Assembly: GCF_000374645.1 (NCBI RefSeq)
Contig: NZ_KB894811.1
Coordinates: 1 to 64,000, forward strand
Origin: Arhodomonas aquaeolei DSM 8974
GTDB lineage: Bacteria; Pseudomonadota; Gammaproteobacteria; Nitrococcales; Nitrococcaceae
Length of the DNA stretch: 64,000 bases
Direction: 5' to 3'
A model generated the notes under the pieces. It was not told where the DNA came from. It made no database searches and saw nothing but the letters and a program-made list of their open reading frames with translations. The translations under genes and the position numbers were made by a program. The stretch's first letter is position 1, and every line of letters begins with the position of its first letter. This document shows positions 8,156 through 23,938 of the stretch, in pieces.

Positions 8156-8514
8156 GCCTGCCCGGTGGCTCCCCGTTCGATGCGTACACCGACACCCCGG
8201 GCGCCGGCCACGGCGCCGGGCTTGGTCAGCGACAGACGCAGCCAGGACACGCCGAAGCGCGTGCGCACGCCGTCCGCCAGGTGTTCGGCGAGGGCCTCGA
8301 GCAGCCGGAAGTCGCTGGCGCCGGCGGCCTCGACCAGCCAGGCGGCGACGTCGGCGTAACTGACCGCATCGGCCAGCTCGTCGCTGGCTGCGGCGGCGGC
8401 GACGTCGGCGGCGAGCTCCAGGTCCAGGCGCAGCCGCTGGTTCAGCGCCCGTTCCCAGTCCCACACGCCGATGCGTGCGCGCAGCTCCAGGCCCTCGATG
8501 AATACGCTGTCCAT
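8152..8514 (-). CDS. folB: Dihydroneopterin aldolase
   Basis: 120 residues, normal length. FolB cleaves dihydroneopterin to hydroxymethyl-dihydropterin, the substrate of FolK encoded next. Family features are the N-terminal MDSVFIEGLELRARIGVWDWE, the LLEALAEHLAD helix with the pterin-binding glutamate, and the LSLTKPGAV strand with the catalytic lysine. It is the first gene of the leftward operon and is divergent from plsY with 118 bases between the starts. Confidence 0.94.
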   Translation of the reverse strand: MDSVFIEGLELRARIGVWDWERALNQRLRLDLELAADVAAAAASDELADAVSYADVAAWLVEAAGASDFRLLEALAEHLADGVRTRFGVSWLRLSLTKPGAVAGARGVGVRIERGATGQA

Positions 8515-8632
8515 GTTGGTGATCCCGTAACGAGTCGCGTCATGATACCCGCGGGGCGCGGTGGCTTACCAACTCACCGGGCCGTGCGCCGGGCTTGACC
8601 CCGGCCCGGGCACCGGCTGGAATGGCGGCACT

Positions 8633-9223
8633 ATGACGATTGTACTCGTGCTCATCGGTTATCTGGTCGGCTCGGTGTCCTCGGCGGTGCTGGTCTGCCG
8701 GCTCATGGGCCTGCCCGATCCCCGCGGCGGGGGCTCCGGCAATCCCGGCGCGACCAACGTGCTGCGTCTCGGCGGGCGGCCCGCGGCGGCACTGACGCTG
8801 GCTGGCGACTTCTTCAAGGGCACACTGCCGGTATGGGCGGCGATGGCGTTCGGGGCCGCGCCGGTGGTGGTGGGGCTGACCGGCCTCGCCGCGTTCCTGG
8901 GGCACCTCTACCCGGTCTTTTTCGGTTTCCGCGGCGGCAAGGGCGTGGCGACGGGTCTGGGGGTGCTGCTCGGCTGGTCCTGGGCGGTGCTCGCCGTCAC
9001 GGCGGCGACCTGGGTGCTGGTGGCTGCGGTGACACGACTCTCCTCGCTGTCTGCCCTGACGGCCTTCCTGCTGGCGCCGCTCTACGTCTGGGGGCTGACC
9101 GGCGAGCCGGCGCTGGCCGCGGCCATGGCGGCGATGACGGCCTTCTCCTTCTGGCGCCACCGCGGCAACATCCGTCGTATCGTCGCGGGGGAGGAGCCGC
9201 GAATCGGTCAGCGCAGCGCCTGA
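8633..9223 (+). CDS. plsY: Acyl-phosphate glycerol-3-phosphate acyltransferase
   Basis: 196 residues, integral membrane, five or so transmembrane segments. PlsY transfers acyl groups from acyl-phosphate to glycerol-3-phosphate, the first step of phospholipid synthesis. All three conserved loops are present: GSGNPGATNVLR, FFGFRGGKGVAT, and the C-terminal FWRHRGNIRRI. ATG 8633 is chosen over an in-frame ATG at 8561 because the protein then opens directly with a membrane helix (MTIVLVLIGYLVGS). The stop abuts the stop of the convergent Nudix gene with no spacing. Confidence 0.95.
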   Translation: MTIVLVLIGYLVGSVSSAVLVCRLMGLPDPRGGGSGNPGATNVLRLGGRPAAALTLAGDFFKGTLPVWAAMAFGAAPVVVGLTGLAAFLGHLYPVFFGFRGGKGVATGLGVLLGWSWAVLAVTAATWVLVAAVTRLSSLSALTAFLLAPLYVWGLTGEPALAAAMAAMTAFSFWRHRGNIRRIVAGEEPRIGQRSA

Positions 9224-9712
9224 CTACGCCCCGCCGGAGGCGTCCTCCTCCCCGTCGGCGGGCTCCAGACGGCGTCGCAGCCAGCGCAGCACCCGCTGGA
9301 CCCGTGGGGAGGTCAGCCGGAAGGCCTCGTCGAAGTCCATCCAGCGGTACTCCTGGTGCTCCGGGCGCCCGAGCTCGGGATTGATGCCCATCACGACCTC
9401 TTCCTCCGGCGTCTCGGCGATGTAGTAGCGCGCGAGCTTGCCCTGGGCGTAGGGGCCGGTCTCGAAGTAGCAGTGGCCCCAGTGGAACGCGAGCCGGGTG
9501 ATTCCGGTCTCCTCCGCCACCTCCCGGCGCGCGCCTTCCAGGGGCGTCTCGCCGGACTCGACCTGCCCTTTCGGGAAGTCCCAGTACTGGTAGGCGCGCA
9601 GCATCAGCAACCGCCAGTCGCCGGAGTCGTCGTCGCGGCGGATCACGGCGACCCCGGCCGAGAGCACGCGGACACCGCCGCGGTGACGGTTGCGTGGACG
9701 CCTAGCGGCCAT
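9224..9712 (-). CDS. Nudix hydrolase, diadenosine tetraphosphatase-like
   Basis: 162 residues. The Nudix box spans residues 49-71 and matches GX5EX7REUXEEXGU exactly (Gly49, Glu55, Arg63, Glu64, Glu67, Glu68). The preceding [13 protein letters not shown] is typical of bis(5'-nucleosyl)-tetraphosphatases, which cleave alarmone-like dinucleotides; other Nudix substrates cannot be excluded. The start overlaps the hemE stop by 11 bases. It is the last gene of the long leftward run and meets plsY tail to tail. Confidence 0.82.
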   Translation of the reverse strand: MAARRPRNRHRGGVRVLSAGVAVIRRDDDSGDWRLLMLRAYQYWDFPKGQVESGETPLEGARREVAEETGITRLAFHWGHCYFETGPYAQGKLARYYIAETPEEEVVMGINPELGRPEHQEYRWMDFDEAFRLTSPRVQRVLRWLRRRLEPADGEEDASGGA

Positions 9713-10769
9713 GGCGGGCGGGGCTCAGCTCGTGGACCGCCTCCACCATGGCGGCCACGTGCTCCGGCGGGATCTGCGGATGGACCCCATGGCCGAGGTT
9801 GAAGACGTGTCCGGGACCGTCACCGAACTCCGCCAGAACGCGGGCGACCTGCTCGCGGATCACCGACGGACGGGCGTAGAGGATGCTCGGGTCGAGGTTG
9901 CCCTGCAGCGCCACGCGGTCACCGATGCGCCGGCGCGCCTCGCCCAGATCGATGGTCCAGTCCATGCCCAGGCCGTCGGCGCCGCAGTCGGCCATGGCCT
10001 CAAGCCACAGCCCGCCGCCCTTGGTGAAGAACACCACCGGCACCCGCCGGCCCTCGCGCTCGCGCACGAGTCCCTCGATGACACGCCGGGCGTAGGCCAG
10101 GGAGAACTCGCGGTAGGCGTCATGGGCCAGTGCCCCGCCCCAGGTGTCGAAGATCATCAGCGCCTGGGCGCCGGCGGCGCTCTGGGCGTTGAGATAGTCC
10201 GTGACGGCGTCGGCGGTGCGCGCGAGCAGGCGGTGCAGCGCGGCGGGCTCGTCGTAGGCCAGGGCCTTGATGTGGCGGAAGTCCCGGCTCGACCCGCCCT
10301 CGACCATGTAGGTCGCCAGCGTCCAGGGGCTGCCGCTGAAGCCGATCAGCGGGACCCGGCCCGCGAGCTCGCGGCGGATGACCGAGACAGCATCGGTGAC
10401 GTAGGCGAGTTCCGTACCCACGTCCGGCTGCGGCAGGGCGTCGATGGCGGCGACGTCGCGCAGCGGGCGCTCGAAACGCGGGCCCTCGCCGGGCTCGAAA
10501 TACAGTCCCAGGCCCATGGCGTCGGGCACGGTGAGGATGTCGGAGAACAGGATGGCAGCGTCCAGATCGAACCGCTCCAGGGGCTGGAGGGTGACCTCGC
10601 AGGCGAGGTCCGCGTTGCGGCACAGGTCCATGAAGCTGCCGGCATGCTGGCGCACACGGCGGTATTCGGGCAGATAGCGGCCGGCCTGGCGCATCAGCCA
10701 GACCGGGGTGCGGTCTACCGGCTCGCGTGCGAGCGCGCGCAGGAGTCGGTCGTTTTGGAGTTCACTCAC
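9702..10769 (-). CDS. hemE: Uroporphyrinogen decarboxylase
   Basis: 355 residues, family-typical. HemE removes four carboxyl groups from uroporphyrinogen III to give coproporphyrinogen III, feeding heme synthesis. The signature [11 protein letters not shown] is at about residues 27-37, and [21 protein letters not shown] and [10 protein letters not shown] are all conserved. It lies 140 bases after gltD, separated by a GC-rich hairpin, and overlaps the Nudix gene. hemW at 31907-33052 is also in the window but is not part of this unit. Confidence 0.96.
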   Translation of the reverse strand: MSELQNDRLLRALAREPVDRTPVWLMRQAGRYLPEYRRVRQHAGSFMDLCRNADLACEVTLQPLERFDLDAAILFSDILTVPDAMGLGLYFEPGEGPRFERPLRDVAAIDALPQPDVGTELAYVTDAVSVIRRELAGRVPLIGFSGSPWTLATYMVEGGSSRDFRHIKALAYDEPAALHRLLARTADAVTDYLNAQSAAGAQALMIFDTWGGALAHDAYREFSLAYARRVIEGLVREREGRRVPVVFFTKGGGLWLEAMADCGADGLGMDWTIDLGEARRRIGDRVALQGNLDPSILYARPSVIREQVARVLAEFGDGPGHVFNLGHGVHPQIPPEHVAAMVEAVHELSPARHGR

Positions 10770-10862
10770 GGTGGCGTCCCGGCCGGTTGGATGACGCGCG
10801 GCAGTGTATCACGCCAGGGTCGGCCGGCCCGGTACGCGCTGTCCTGCAGCCGTAGTGCGACC

Positions 10863-10886
10863 GCGGCGGCCGGGATCGGCCGCCGC
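10863..10886. terminator. GC-rich hairpin between gltD and hemE (candidate terminator or attenuator)
   Basis: A perfect nine-base stem, GCGGCGGCC with GGCCGCCGC, around a six-base loop lies 23 bases after the gltD stop. No T-run follows on the leftward strand, so it is at best a weak intrinsic terminator or a site of RNA processing between gltD and hemE. Confidence 0.35.
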
Positions 10887-10909
10887 TCAGGTGCACGGGC
10901 GCTGGCGGT

Positions 10910-16841
<5,932 letters not shown>

Positions 16842-16979
16842 GGGAGATAGCCTCTGCGTGTTGGGCCGTGGGGGCGCTCGCCGGGTGAGCTGTCTTTGCC
16901 GTTCTTCTGGCGGGCTCGGTGGGGCGGGCGCACCCCCCGTTTGACGCTTTGCCGGCGCCCGTGGGCCGCCGCGTTCTTG

Positions 16980-16995
16980 CCGCCCCGAAGGGCGG
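16980..16995. other. Hairpin in the dgt-gltB intergenic region
   Basis: A perfect six-base stem with a CGAA tetraloop (CCGCCC CGAA GGGCGG) sits in the 277 bases between the dgt stop and the gltB start. Nearby, 17028-17048 holds a second weak fold around a run of seven T. Neither is followed by a usable T-run on the leftward strand. They may slow transcription leaving dgt or lie in the gltB leader; no gene is visible in the gap. Confidence 0.3.
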
Positions 16996-17118
16996 TCGTC
17001 ACGGGGTGCGGTGGCCGGACGCCGGTGCCCATTTTTTTGGGCAAATGGCTGGGCAGAATACCCGCTGCGGGGCGTGTTCGTAAAGAGGCAAGCCGGGTTG
17101 CACGGCGCCGGGACGGGC

Positions 17119-18282
17119 TCAGGCGAGGCGGCGGGGGTCGTGCAGCCGCTCGTGCTCGGCGATGGCGAAACGGTCGGTCATGCCGGCGATGTAGTCGGCC
17201 ACGGCCCGGGCGCGTCCCCGCTCGCCGAGGCGCTGTTCGAGAGTGCGTGCGCTCTCGTGGGCCTGGGGCGGGAGCAGCTGGGGGTCGCCATGCAGGAGGG
17301 TGAAGAGCTCCTCGATCACCCGCTGGGCCTTCGTGGTCATGCGGTGGACGCGGTAGTGGCGGTAGAGGTTGTGGAAGAGGAAGTGTTTGAGCCCGCGGTG
17401 GGCCTCGGCCATCTCCGGGCTGAATGCCGCGAGGGGGGCTTCCGCGGTGCGCACGGCGTCGGCGTCGACGGGGGCGGCGGCCTCGACCCGGGTGCGGGTG
17501 GTGGTGATCAGGTCGTCGACCTGATGGCTGATGAGGTGGCGTACGGTCTGGTAGATCGTACGCCGTGCGTCCAGGCCCGGGTGACTCTCGCGCACGTGGG
17601 TGAGGATCTCTCCCACCAGCGGCACCTCGATAAGCGCGTCGAGTTCGAGCAGGCCGGCGCGAAGGCCGTCGTCGACGTCGTGGCTGTTGTAGGCAATCTC
17701 GTCGGCGAGGTTGGTGAGTTGCGCCTCCAGGCTGGGGTGGGTGCCGTCGAGGAAGCGTTGGCCCACGTCGCCCAGGCGCTCGGCGTGGCGGCGCGCGCAG
17801 CGCTTGAGAACGCCCTCGCGGGTCTCGAAGGTGAGGTTGAGACCGTCGAATTCCGCGTAACGCTGCTCCAGGCTGTCGACCACCCGCAGGGACTGGAGGT
17901 TGTGCTCGAAGCCGCCGTGGTCGCGCATGCAGCGGTTGAGCGCCTCCTGGCCGGCGTGGCCGAAGGGGGTGTGGCCGAGGTCGTGGGCGAGGGCGATGGC
18001 CTCGACGAGGTCCTCGTTCAGGCCCAGGGCCCGGGCCATCGTGCGGGCGACCTGGTTGACCTCCAGGGAATGGGTGAGACGGGTGCGGAAGAGGTCGCCC
18101 TCGTGGTTCAGGAAGACCTGGGTCTTGTACTCCAGGCGCCGGAACGCGCCGGCGTGGATGATCCGGTCGCGGTCGCGCTGGTACTCGCTGCGCCACTCCG
18201 GTGCCGGCTCCGGGTGGCGCCGGCCGCGGCTCGTGCGCACCGCCCAGGGGGCGAGGCCGTCGTGCGCGTCGGGGCGGGTCAC
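17119..18282 (-). CDS. dgt: Deoxyguanosinetriphosphate triphosphohydrolase-like protein
   Basis: 387 residues of the HD superfamily, matching the dGTPase-like type without the long E. coli Dgt insertions. Family enzymes hydrolyse dNTPs to nucleoside and triphosphate. The metal-binding residues are in TRLTHSLEV and [13 protein letters not shown], followed by FEHNLQSLR. Actual nucleotide preference is unknown for this branch. It lies 43 bases after aroB in the same leftward run, a placement seen in many gammaproteobacteria. Confidence 0.9.
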   Translation of the reverse strand: MTRPDAHDGLAPWAVRTSRGRRHPEPAPEWRSEYQRDRDRIIHAGAFRRLEYKTQVFLNHEGDLFRTRLTHSLEVNQVARTMARALGLNEDLVEAIALAHDLGHTPFGHAGQEALNRCMRDHGGFEHNLQSLRVVDSLEQRYAEFDGLNLTFETREGVLKRCARRHAERLGDVGQRFLDGTHPSLEAQLTNLADEIAYNSHDVDDGLRAGLLELDALIEVPLVGEILTHVRESHPGLDARRTIYQTVRHLISHQVDDLITTTRTRVEAAAPVDADAVRTAEAPLAAFSPEMAEAHRGLKHFLFHNLYRHYRVHRMTTKAQRVIEELFTLLHGDPQLLPPQAHESARTLEQRLGERGRARAVADYIAGMTDRFAIAEHERLHDPRRLA

Positions 18283-18325
18283 GGCAGGGGGCTCGGCGGG
18301 CGGTGCATGGGCGGGACCTCGCGGT

Positions 18326-19426
18326 TCATTCCGCCCCGGGGGCCTCGAGGTATTCGGCGAGGGTCGCCTCCAGGGCAGCGTCGTCGAATCCGCCGGTCAC
18401 CATGGCGTTGCCGATACCCTCGAGCAGGACCAGGCGCAGCCGTCCGCCTCGGGCCTTCTTGTCGATCTCCATGCACCCGCGGAAGCGCCCGGCGTCGACC
18501 GCCGGGGGACGGGTCGGCAGGCCGGCGGCCGCGATGAGGTCGTGGATGCGCTGGAATGCGGTGCGCGCCATGCGGCCCTCGCGAACGGACATCCAGGCCG
18601 CCATGCATATCCCCGCGGCCACCGCCTCGCCGTGGAGCCAGTCGGTATAGCCGGTGACGGTCTCGATGGCATGGCCGAATGTGTGGCCGAGATTGAGCAG
18701 CGCACGCTGTCCCGTCTCGCGCTCGTCCGCGGCGACCACGCGTGCCTTGTCGCGGCAGGATTGCTCGATGACGTGGGCGAGGGCCTCCGGATCGCGGGCA
18801 AGAACCTCGTCGAGGTGGCGCTGCAGCCACTGGAAGAAGGCGTAGTCCTGGATTACCCCGTACTTGATGACCTCCGCCAGACCGGCGCGGAACTCGCGCT
18901 CCGGCAGGCTCTCGAGGGTGGCGGTATCGGCGAGCACCAGCCGCGGCTGGTGGAAGGCGCCGATCATGTTCTTGCCTTCCGGGTGGTTCACAGCCGTCTT
19001 TCCGCCCACGGAGGAATCCACCATGGCGAGCAGGGTCGTCGGTACCTGGATGAAGTCGACACCGCGCTGGTAGGTGGCCGCGGCGAAGCCGGTGAGGTCG
19101 CCGATCACGCCGCCGCCTAGGGCGAGCAGGGTGGCGCTGCGGTCGAAGCGTGCGGCGACCAGGGCGTCGTAGACCCGTTCCAGGGTGGCGAGGGTCTTGT
19201 ACGCCTCTCCGTCCGGCAGCACCAGCGTTTCCACGTGGCGGTCGTACAGCGCGGTGCGCACGGCCTGGAGGTACAGCGGGGCCACGGTCTCGTTGGTCAC
19301 AATGAGGACCTGATCGCCGCGCAGCTGCCGGGTGAACGCCTCGCCGCCGAGCAGGCCGTGACCAATGGTGATGGGATAGCCGCGCTCGGCGAGATCCACG
19401 TGAACGGTTCGGGGCGTTGCGGTCAC
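18326..19426 (-). CDS. aroB: 3-dehydroquinate synthase
   Basis: 366 residues. AroB converts DAHP to 3-dehydroquinate, the second step of the shikimate pathway, using NAD and a metal ion. The NAD-binding and active-site stretches [36 protein letters not shown] and the metal-binding [10 protein letters not shown] are intact. It overlaps the aroK stop by four bases, so shikimate kinase and dehydroquinate synthase are coupled, the standard order downstream of pilMNOPQ. Confidence 0.96.
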   Translation of the reverse strand: MTATPRTVHVDLAERGYPITIGHGLLGGEAFTRQLRGDQVLIVTNETVAPLYLQAVRTALYDRHVETLVLPDGEAYKTLATLERVYDALVAARFDRSATLLALGGGVIGDLTGFAAATYQRGVDFIQVPTTLLAMVDSSVGGKTAVNHPEGKNMIGAFHQPRLVLADTATLESLPEREFRAGLAEVIKYGVIQDYAFFQWLQRHLDEVLARDPEALAHVIEQSCRDKARVVAADERETGQRALLNLGHTFGHAIETVTGYTDWLHGEAVAAGICMAAWMSVREGRMARTAFQRIHDLIAAAGLPTRPPAVDAGRFRGCMEIDKKARGGRLRLVLLEGIGNAMVTGGFDDAALEATLAEYLEAPGAE

Positions 19427-19947
19427 GGCGCGATCCTTTCGAGTTGTTGCACGATGCCCTCGACCACAGCATCCACACTGCCCTGGTCCGTGTCCACCAC
19501 CACGTCCGCGAGGCCCTCGTAGAGCGGCGCGCGTTCCGCCATGAGCGCCTCCAGGCGGGCTTTGGGGTCTTCGGTGCGTAGTAGCGGACGGTCGCTGTCG
19601 TGTACACGGGCGAGCTGCGTGGCGAGCCCGATGCGCAGGTAGACCACCCGCCCTCGGCCGCCGAGCAGCCGCCGGTTCGAGGCGTCGAGCACCGCGCCAC
19701 CGCCGGTGGCCAGAACGGTGCCGTGACGCTGGGTCAGCTCGTCGAGCAGCCGCGACTCCCGGGTGCGGAAGCCGGCCTCCCCCTCGATGTCGAAGATGCG
19801 CGGGATGTCGACCCCGGTACGCTCCTCGAGGGCGGCGTCGCAGTCAATGAAATCAAAACCGAGCCGGCGCGCGAGGCGCCGGCCGATGGTGCTCTTGCCG
19901 GCCCCCATCGGGCCGATCAGGAAAACGGAAGCGGAACTCTTGCGCAT
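19423..19947 (-). CDS. aroK: Shikimate kinase
   Basis: 174 residues. AroK phosphorylates shikimate with ATP. The P-loop GPMGAGKST is at residues 12-20, [13 protein letters not shown] carries the substrate-binding aspartate, and ATGGGAVL and the RPLL lid segment follow. It sits between pilQ, 123 bases upstream with a hairpin in the gap, and aroB, which overlaps it by four bases. Confidence 0.95.
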   Translation of the reverse strand: MRKSSASVFLIGPMGAGKSTIGRRLARRLGFDFIDCDAALEERTGVDIPRIFDIEGEAGFRTRESRLLDELTQRHGTVLATGGGAVLDASNRRLLGGRGRVVYLRIGLATQLARVHDSDRPLLRTEDPKARLEALMAERAPLYEGLADVVVDTDQGSVDAVVEGIVQQLERIAP

Positions 19948-20033
19948 GGACAGGTGGTAACGCCGTGGTTGAGCGGACAGGCGGGGCGGCTGCCTCGCCG
20001 CTTTCAGTCACGGACTATACTAACCGGCCGCCG

Positions 20034-20065
20034 GGTGCCGCCACCGCTTTCGCGGCGGCGGCACC
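20034..20065. terminator. Hairpin just after pilQ (candidate terminator)
   Basis: A perfect nine-base stem GGTGCCGCC/GGCGGCACC with further pairing inside the loop begins five bases after the pilQ stop. It is strong but lacks a following T-run on the leftward strand, so it may only partly separate pilQ from aroK. Confidence 0.45.
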
Positions 20066-20070
20066 GGATA

Positions 20071-22200
20071 TCAGCGCTTGACGTTGACGGCTTCGTCCAG
20101 GATCCGCGGGGTCACGAAGATGAGCAGCTCGCGATTGTCATCCACGCGCGTGCGGGAGCGGAAGAGGTTGCCGATGACCGGCAGCTCGCCGAAGAACGGC
20201 ACCCGCTCGACGTCGTTGCGCTTGGTGCGCTCGTAGACACCACCGAGCACGACGGTCTCCCCGTTGTCGACCAGGACCTGGGTGCCCACGGCCTGGGTGT
20301 CGATGGCTGGGCCTTCCTCGGTGGTGTCGCCGCGGCTGTCCTTGGAGACCTCGAGGTCCAGCAGGACCCGGTCGTCCGGGGTGATCTGCGGGGTCACCGT
20401 CAGCCCGAGCACCGCCTCCTTGAACTCGACGTTGGTGGCGCCGCTGGACGTGGACTCCTGGTAGGGGATTTCCTCACCCTGCTTGATGTAGGCCTCCTTC
20501 TGGTTGGCCGTGATCACCTTCGGCGAGGAGATGATCTGGCCGCGGCCCTCGCTTTCCATGGCGGAGAGCTCGAGCTGCAGGAGGTAGCTGCCGAGCTTGC
20601 CGACGGCGAGGCCCAGCGAGGACGTCGCGTCCGCCGCCGGCAGATCGACCATCAGGCCTTCGCTGTCGTCGACGGTGAAGCCGGTCGGGGTGCCTGTCTC
20701 GTAACCGTTGCCCTGGGTGCCGCCGACGATGAGGCCGCCGTCGCCGGTGAGGTCGCTCGTGCGCTTGGACAGGCCGAACTGGACGCCGAGCTCGTGGGAG
20801 AAGCTCTCCTCGGCGATGACCACGCGGGACTCGATCAGGACCTGGCGTACCGGGATGTCGAGCCGGTTGACCATCCGGCGGATATCGCTGATGTTCGCCG
20901 CGGTGTCCTGAACGATCAGGGTGTTGGTGCGCTCGTCAATGGTGACGCTGCCGCGCTCGGAGAGCAGTGACTGGCCCTCGGAGCCGCGGATCAGCGAGGC
21001 GAGCTGCGTGGCCTTGGCATAGTTCACCTGGATGAACTCGGAGCGCAGCGGCGCGAGCTCTTCCTGCTGGCGCTGGGCCTCGGCGATCAGGCGCTGGCGC
21101 TCGGCGATCTCCGCCGCCGGGGCGACCCACACGACGTTGCCGGTGCGGCGCATGTCGAGCCCCTTGGCGCGGAGGATGATGTCCAGGGCCTGATCCCACG
21201 GTACGTCCTGCAGGCGCAGGGTGATGCTGCCGCTGACGCTGTCGCTGACGACCATGTTGAGGCCCGTGAAATCCGCGAGGAGCTGGAGTACGGAGCGGAC
21301 CTCGATGTCCTGGAAGTTCAGCGAGAGCTTCTCGCCGGTGTACTCTTTCTCCTTGCGCTTGCCGTCCTGCTCCTCCGGGGTGAAGGGGCGGACCTCGATG
21401 GTGAACACCCCGTCGGCCTGGTAGGCGACCTGCTCGAACTCCTGGCCGGCCGCGATGGTCACACGGGTGCCGTCCCCGTGCTGGCGCGTCTCGATAGTGC
21501 TGACCGGTGTGGCGAAGTCGGTGACATCGAGCCGCCGGTGCAGCCGGTCGGGACTGGCGGCGCCCATGAAGTCGGCGATGACGGAGTTGCCCTGGCGCTC
21601 CACGTCCACCGGGATGCCGGGGTCGCTGAGACTGATCTGTACCCGCCCGGCGCCTTCCTCTCCGCGGGTGAAGTCCACCTTGGTAATCCGGGCGCCGGTC
21701 GGCGCATTCGTCGAAGTGCCCGCGGTGCCGGCGGTACCGTCGCCGGAGTCGTTGGACGCCGTCCTGGCGCCCGGGGCGGCGAGCAGCACGCGCACCGTGT
21801 TGCCGGATCGGGTGATGTCGTAGGGCACCATGCGGGTGAGGCCGATCACCGCGCGCAGGCGGTTGCCGCCCTTGGCGGTCGCTACGTCCTCGACAGCGCC
21901 AACACCGATGTCCAGACGGCGCTTGCCGGAGGTGTTGGTGGTGCCCTCGAAGTCCAGGGCGACGCGGGCCGGATCCACCGTGCGGAAGCTGCGCGGCTCG
22001 GGCGCCGTGCCGTCGAAGGTGAATGTGACGCGCACGCGGTCGCCCGAGAGGGTGGCGTAGTCCATGCTGGTGAGGCTGGCGGCGAGCGCCGTACCGACGG
22101 GCAGGAGCGCGAGCACCACGGCGATGATGAGGGCGCCGAGAAGGCCGGCCGCCGTGCGCTGGCGCGAGGCGGGCGTGAGGTTGGTCCGTTCTTGTCTCAT
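20071..22200 (-). CDS. pilQ: Type IV pilus outer-membrane secretin PilQ
   Basis: 709 residues. PilQ forms the outer-membrane pore through which type IV pili emerge. A signal peptide ends near ALAASLTS (about residue 40). Two AMIN domains for peptidoglycan contact cover about 45-125 and 160-255, then a secretin N-terminal STN domain (about 290-360), an N1 domain (about 385-450), and the C-terminal secretin barrel domain, which ends near the final VTPRILDEAV. It is the last of five pil genes, 22 bases after pilP. Confidence 0.95.
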   Translation of the reverse strand: MRQERTNLTPASRQRTAAGLLGALIIAVVLALLPVGTALAASLTSMDYATLSGDRVRVTFTFDGTAPEPRSFRTVDPARVALDFEGTTNTSGKRRLDIGVGAVEDVATAKGGNRLRAVIGLTRMVPYDITRSGNTVRVLLAAPGARTASNDSGDGTAGTAGTSTNAPTGARITKVDFTRGEEGAGRVQISLSDPGIPVDVERQGNSVIADFMGAASPDRLHRRLDVTDFATPVSTIETRQHGDGTRVTIAAGQEFEQVAYQADGVFTIEVRPFTPEEQDGKRKEKEYTGEKLSLNFQDIEVRSVLQLLADFTGLNMVVSDSVSGSITLRLQDVPWDQALDIILRAKGLDMRRTGNVVWVAPAAEIAERQRLIAEAQRQQEELAPLRSEFIQVNYAKATQLASLIRGSEGQSLLSERGSVTIDERTNTLIVQDTAANISDIRRMVNRLDIPVRQVLIESRVVIAEESFSHELGVQFGLSKRTSDLTGDGGLIVGGTQGNGYETGTPTGFTVDDSEGLMVDLPAADATSSLGLAVGKLGSYLLQLELSAMESEGRGQIISSPKVITANQKEAYIKQGEEIPYQESTSSGATNVEFKEAVLGLTVTPQITPDDRVLLDLEVSKDSRGDTTEEGPAIDTQAVGTQVLVDNGETVVLGGVYERTKRNDVERVPFFGELPVIGNLFRSRTRVDDNRELLIFVTPRILDEAVNVKR

Positions 22201-22222
22201 TTCGGTCTCAGCTCCCGAGAAA

Positions 22223-22762
22223 TCAGTCCTTGAGTGCCAGTTCCGACTGGCGCCTCTCCCAGTCGCCGTTGGCCTTCTGCACGAGCTCGCGAAGCTCGAT
22301 CGCCGTGGGCGTGATGGCCGTTATGCGGCCATAGTTCTGCCCCATGTAGTTGCCGATCTGCACCCTGTGGATGGTGCCGTCCGGCGCCTGGACGAGGGCC
22401 CAGAGCTCGTTGTTCCGCGAGAGCGTGCCCACATAGGCGAGCGCGTCCAGCGGAAAGCCCTCGAGCGCCTCGCGCGGGCGTGTCGGGTCCGGCTTCGGCC
22501 CGGCGTTGGAGCCGCCCTGGTCGACCTCCGGCTGCGCGAACGACAGTGCGCGGAATGGGTTGCGCAGAGGCTGATCCGGGTAGGTGTAGCCCTCGAACGG
22601 CTCCATGTGGGGAATCGGCTCGATGTCCCCGCCCGGCCGCGCCTTGACCTTGGCGACGTACTCGCGCAGCCCGCTCATGTCCTCGTTGCAGCCGGCCAGC
22701 GCCAGGCCGGCAACCGTTGCGATGACGGCGACGCGCAGTCCCGGCCACCGGTGAATGCTCAT
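22223..22762 (-). CDS. pilP: Type IV pilus biogenesis lipoprotein PilP
   Basis: 179 residues. A short signal sequence ends in the lipobox ALAGC at residues 20-24, so the protein should be an inner-membrane lipoprotein. The C-terminal half, with LDALAYVGTLSRNNELWALVQ and the VQIGNYMGQNYG strand, is the compact beta domain that links the PilMNO platform to PilQ. It overlaps the pilO stop by four bases. Confidence 0.93.
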   Translation of the reverse strand: MSIHRWPGLRVAVIATVAGLALAGCNEDMSGLREYVAKVKARPGGDIEPIPHMEPFEGYTYPDQPLRNPFRALSFAQPEVDQGGSNAGPKPDPTRPREALEGFPLDALAYVGTLSRNNELWALVQAPDGTIHRVQIGNYMGQNYGRITAITPTAIELRELVQKANGDWERRQSELALKD

Positions 22763-23361
22763 CCCCCGCCCTCCGTGTCGAGGTACCAGTAGGTGCGCGC
22801 GGTCAGGTTCATGACGAGCTCGCCGTCATCGCTCTTCTCGCCGCTGTCGGAACTGATCGAGACATCGTGCAGGGTCACGATGCGCGGCAGGTTGGCCACG
22901 CCGCTGATGAACTGCGCGAACTCGTGATAGGTGCCCCGCACGCGGATGCTGACGGGAAGCTCGGCATAGAATTCCCGCTTGATGGACGACTGCGGCTTGA
23001 ACAGCTCGAACGCCAGTCCGGCGCTCAGCCCGGTCTCGGAAATGTCCACCAGCAGCCGTGCGACCTCGGCACGGCTGGGGAGCTGGCTGAGCATGGCGCC
23101 GAAGGACTCGCGCATCTGGGCGAGCTGTTTCTCGTAGGCCTCGAGGTTGGCCGCGCGTTCCTGTTTCTTCTCGAATTCCTGGCGCAGGTCCTGCTCCTTG
23201 GAGCGGACCTGGGCGAGCTCGTCGCGCTGGTCCTGCCAGTCGAAGTACCAGCCGGCGCCGGCGATGACGGCGACGACGAGCACCAGTGCGACGAGCTTCG
23301 CCCCCAGGGGCCAGCCGCCGGGGTTGTTGAGGTCCAGATTGCGGTACTGTTCCAGACTCAT
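22759..23361 (-). CDS. pilO: Type IV pilus inner-membrane platform protein PilO
   Basis: 200 residues: a short cytoplasmic N-terminus (LDLNNPGGWPLGAK), one membrane helix at about 23-43, a periplasmic coiled coil rich in Gln/Glu/Arg (about 47-95), and a ferredoxin-like domain with the FYAELPVSIRVRGTYHEFAQF stretch typical of PilO, which pairs with PilN. The start overlaps pilN by four bases. Confidence 0.93.
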   Translation of the reverse strand: MSLEQYRNLDLNNPGGWPLGAKLVALVLVVAVIAGAGWYFDWQDQRDELAQVRSKEQDLRQEFEKKQERAANLEAYEKQLAQMRESFGAMLSQLPSRAEVARLLVDISETGLSAGLAFELFKPQSSIKREFYAELPVSIRVRGTYHEFAQFISGVANLPRIVTLHDVSISSDSGEKSDDGELVMNLTARTYWYLDTEGGG

Positions 23362-23936
23362 CCGGCGTCCCCCTCACCGTCGGCCTTGTTGTCGGCGGCG
23401 GTCTCACGGACCTTGAGGGTGAAATCGCTGACCCGGCGGCCGTTACGTTCCTCGACCTCGATGACCGTCAGGTCCGGGTCGGTCATCCAGGGTGAGCCAT
23501 TGAGGTTCTCCATGTAGCTGGAGACCCGGGCGTTGGATTCGGCGAGGCCGTCGATGGTGATGCTGTCGTCCTTTTCAACGAGCTTGTCGAGGTAGAGGCC
23601 GTCCGGGAGGGTCTCCGACCATTGCTCGAACAGGTGCACGATCTGCGGGCGCCCGTGCTGGAGCTTCTGGATGACCTCCATGCGCGAGATCAGCCGCTGC
23701 TTTGTCTCCTCGAGCTTGCGGATCTTGGCGATCCGCTGGTCGAGCCGGGATATCTCGGTACGCAGCAGGTCGTTGCGCTCCTGCTGGTAGTCGATGCGAC
23801 CGGCGAAGTACATGTGCACGCCGCCCCAGATCAGGGCGCCGATCATCGCCGCTGCGCCAAGCATGGCGTAGAAGCGCTGCTGACGGCGCTTGCGCGCGGC
23901 TTCCCGCCAGGGTAGGAGGTTTATCCGGGTACTCAT
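23358..23936 (-). CDS. pilN: Type IV pilus inner-membrane protein PilN
   Basis: 192 residues. The N-terminal INLLPWREAARKRRQQRF is the conserved cytoplasmic peptide that docks into the groove of PilM. A membrane helix follows at about 25-45, then a coiled coil and a small alpha/beta domain. PilN and PilO form a periplasmic heterodimer in the family. The start is two bases after the pilM stop and the stop overlaps pilO. Confidence 0.94.
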   Translation of the reverse strand: MSTRINLLPWREAARKRRQQRFYAMLGAAAMIGALIWGGVHMYFAGRIDYQQERNDLLRTEISRLDQRIAKIRKLEETKQRLISRMEVIQKLQHGRPQIVHLFEQWSETLPDGLYLDKLVEKDDSITIDGLAESNARVSSYMENLNGSPWMTDPDLTVIEVEERNGRRVSDFTLKVRETAADNKADGEGDAG

Positions 23937-23938
23937 GG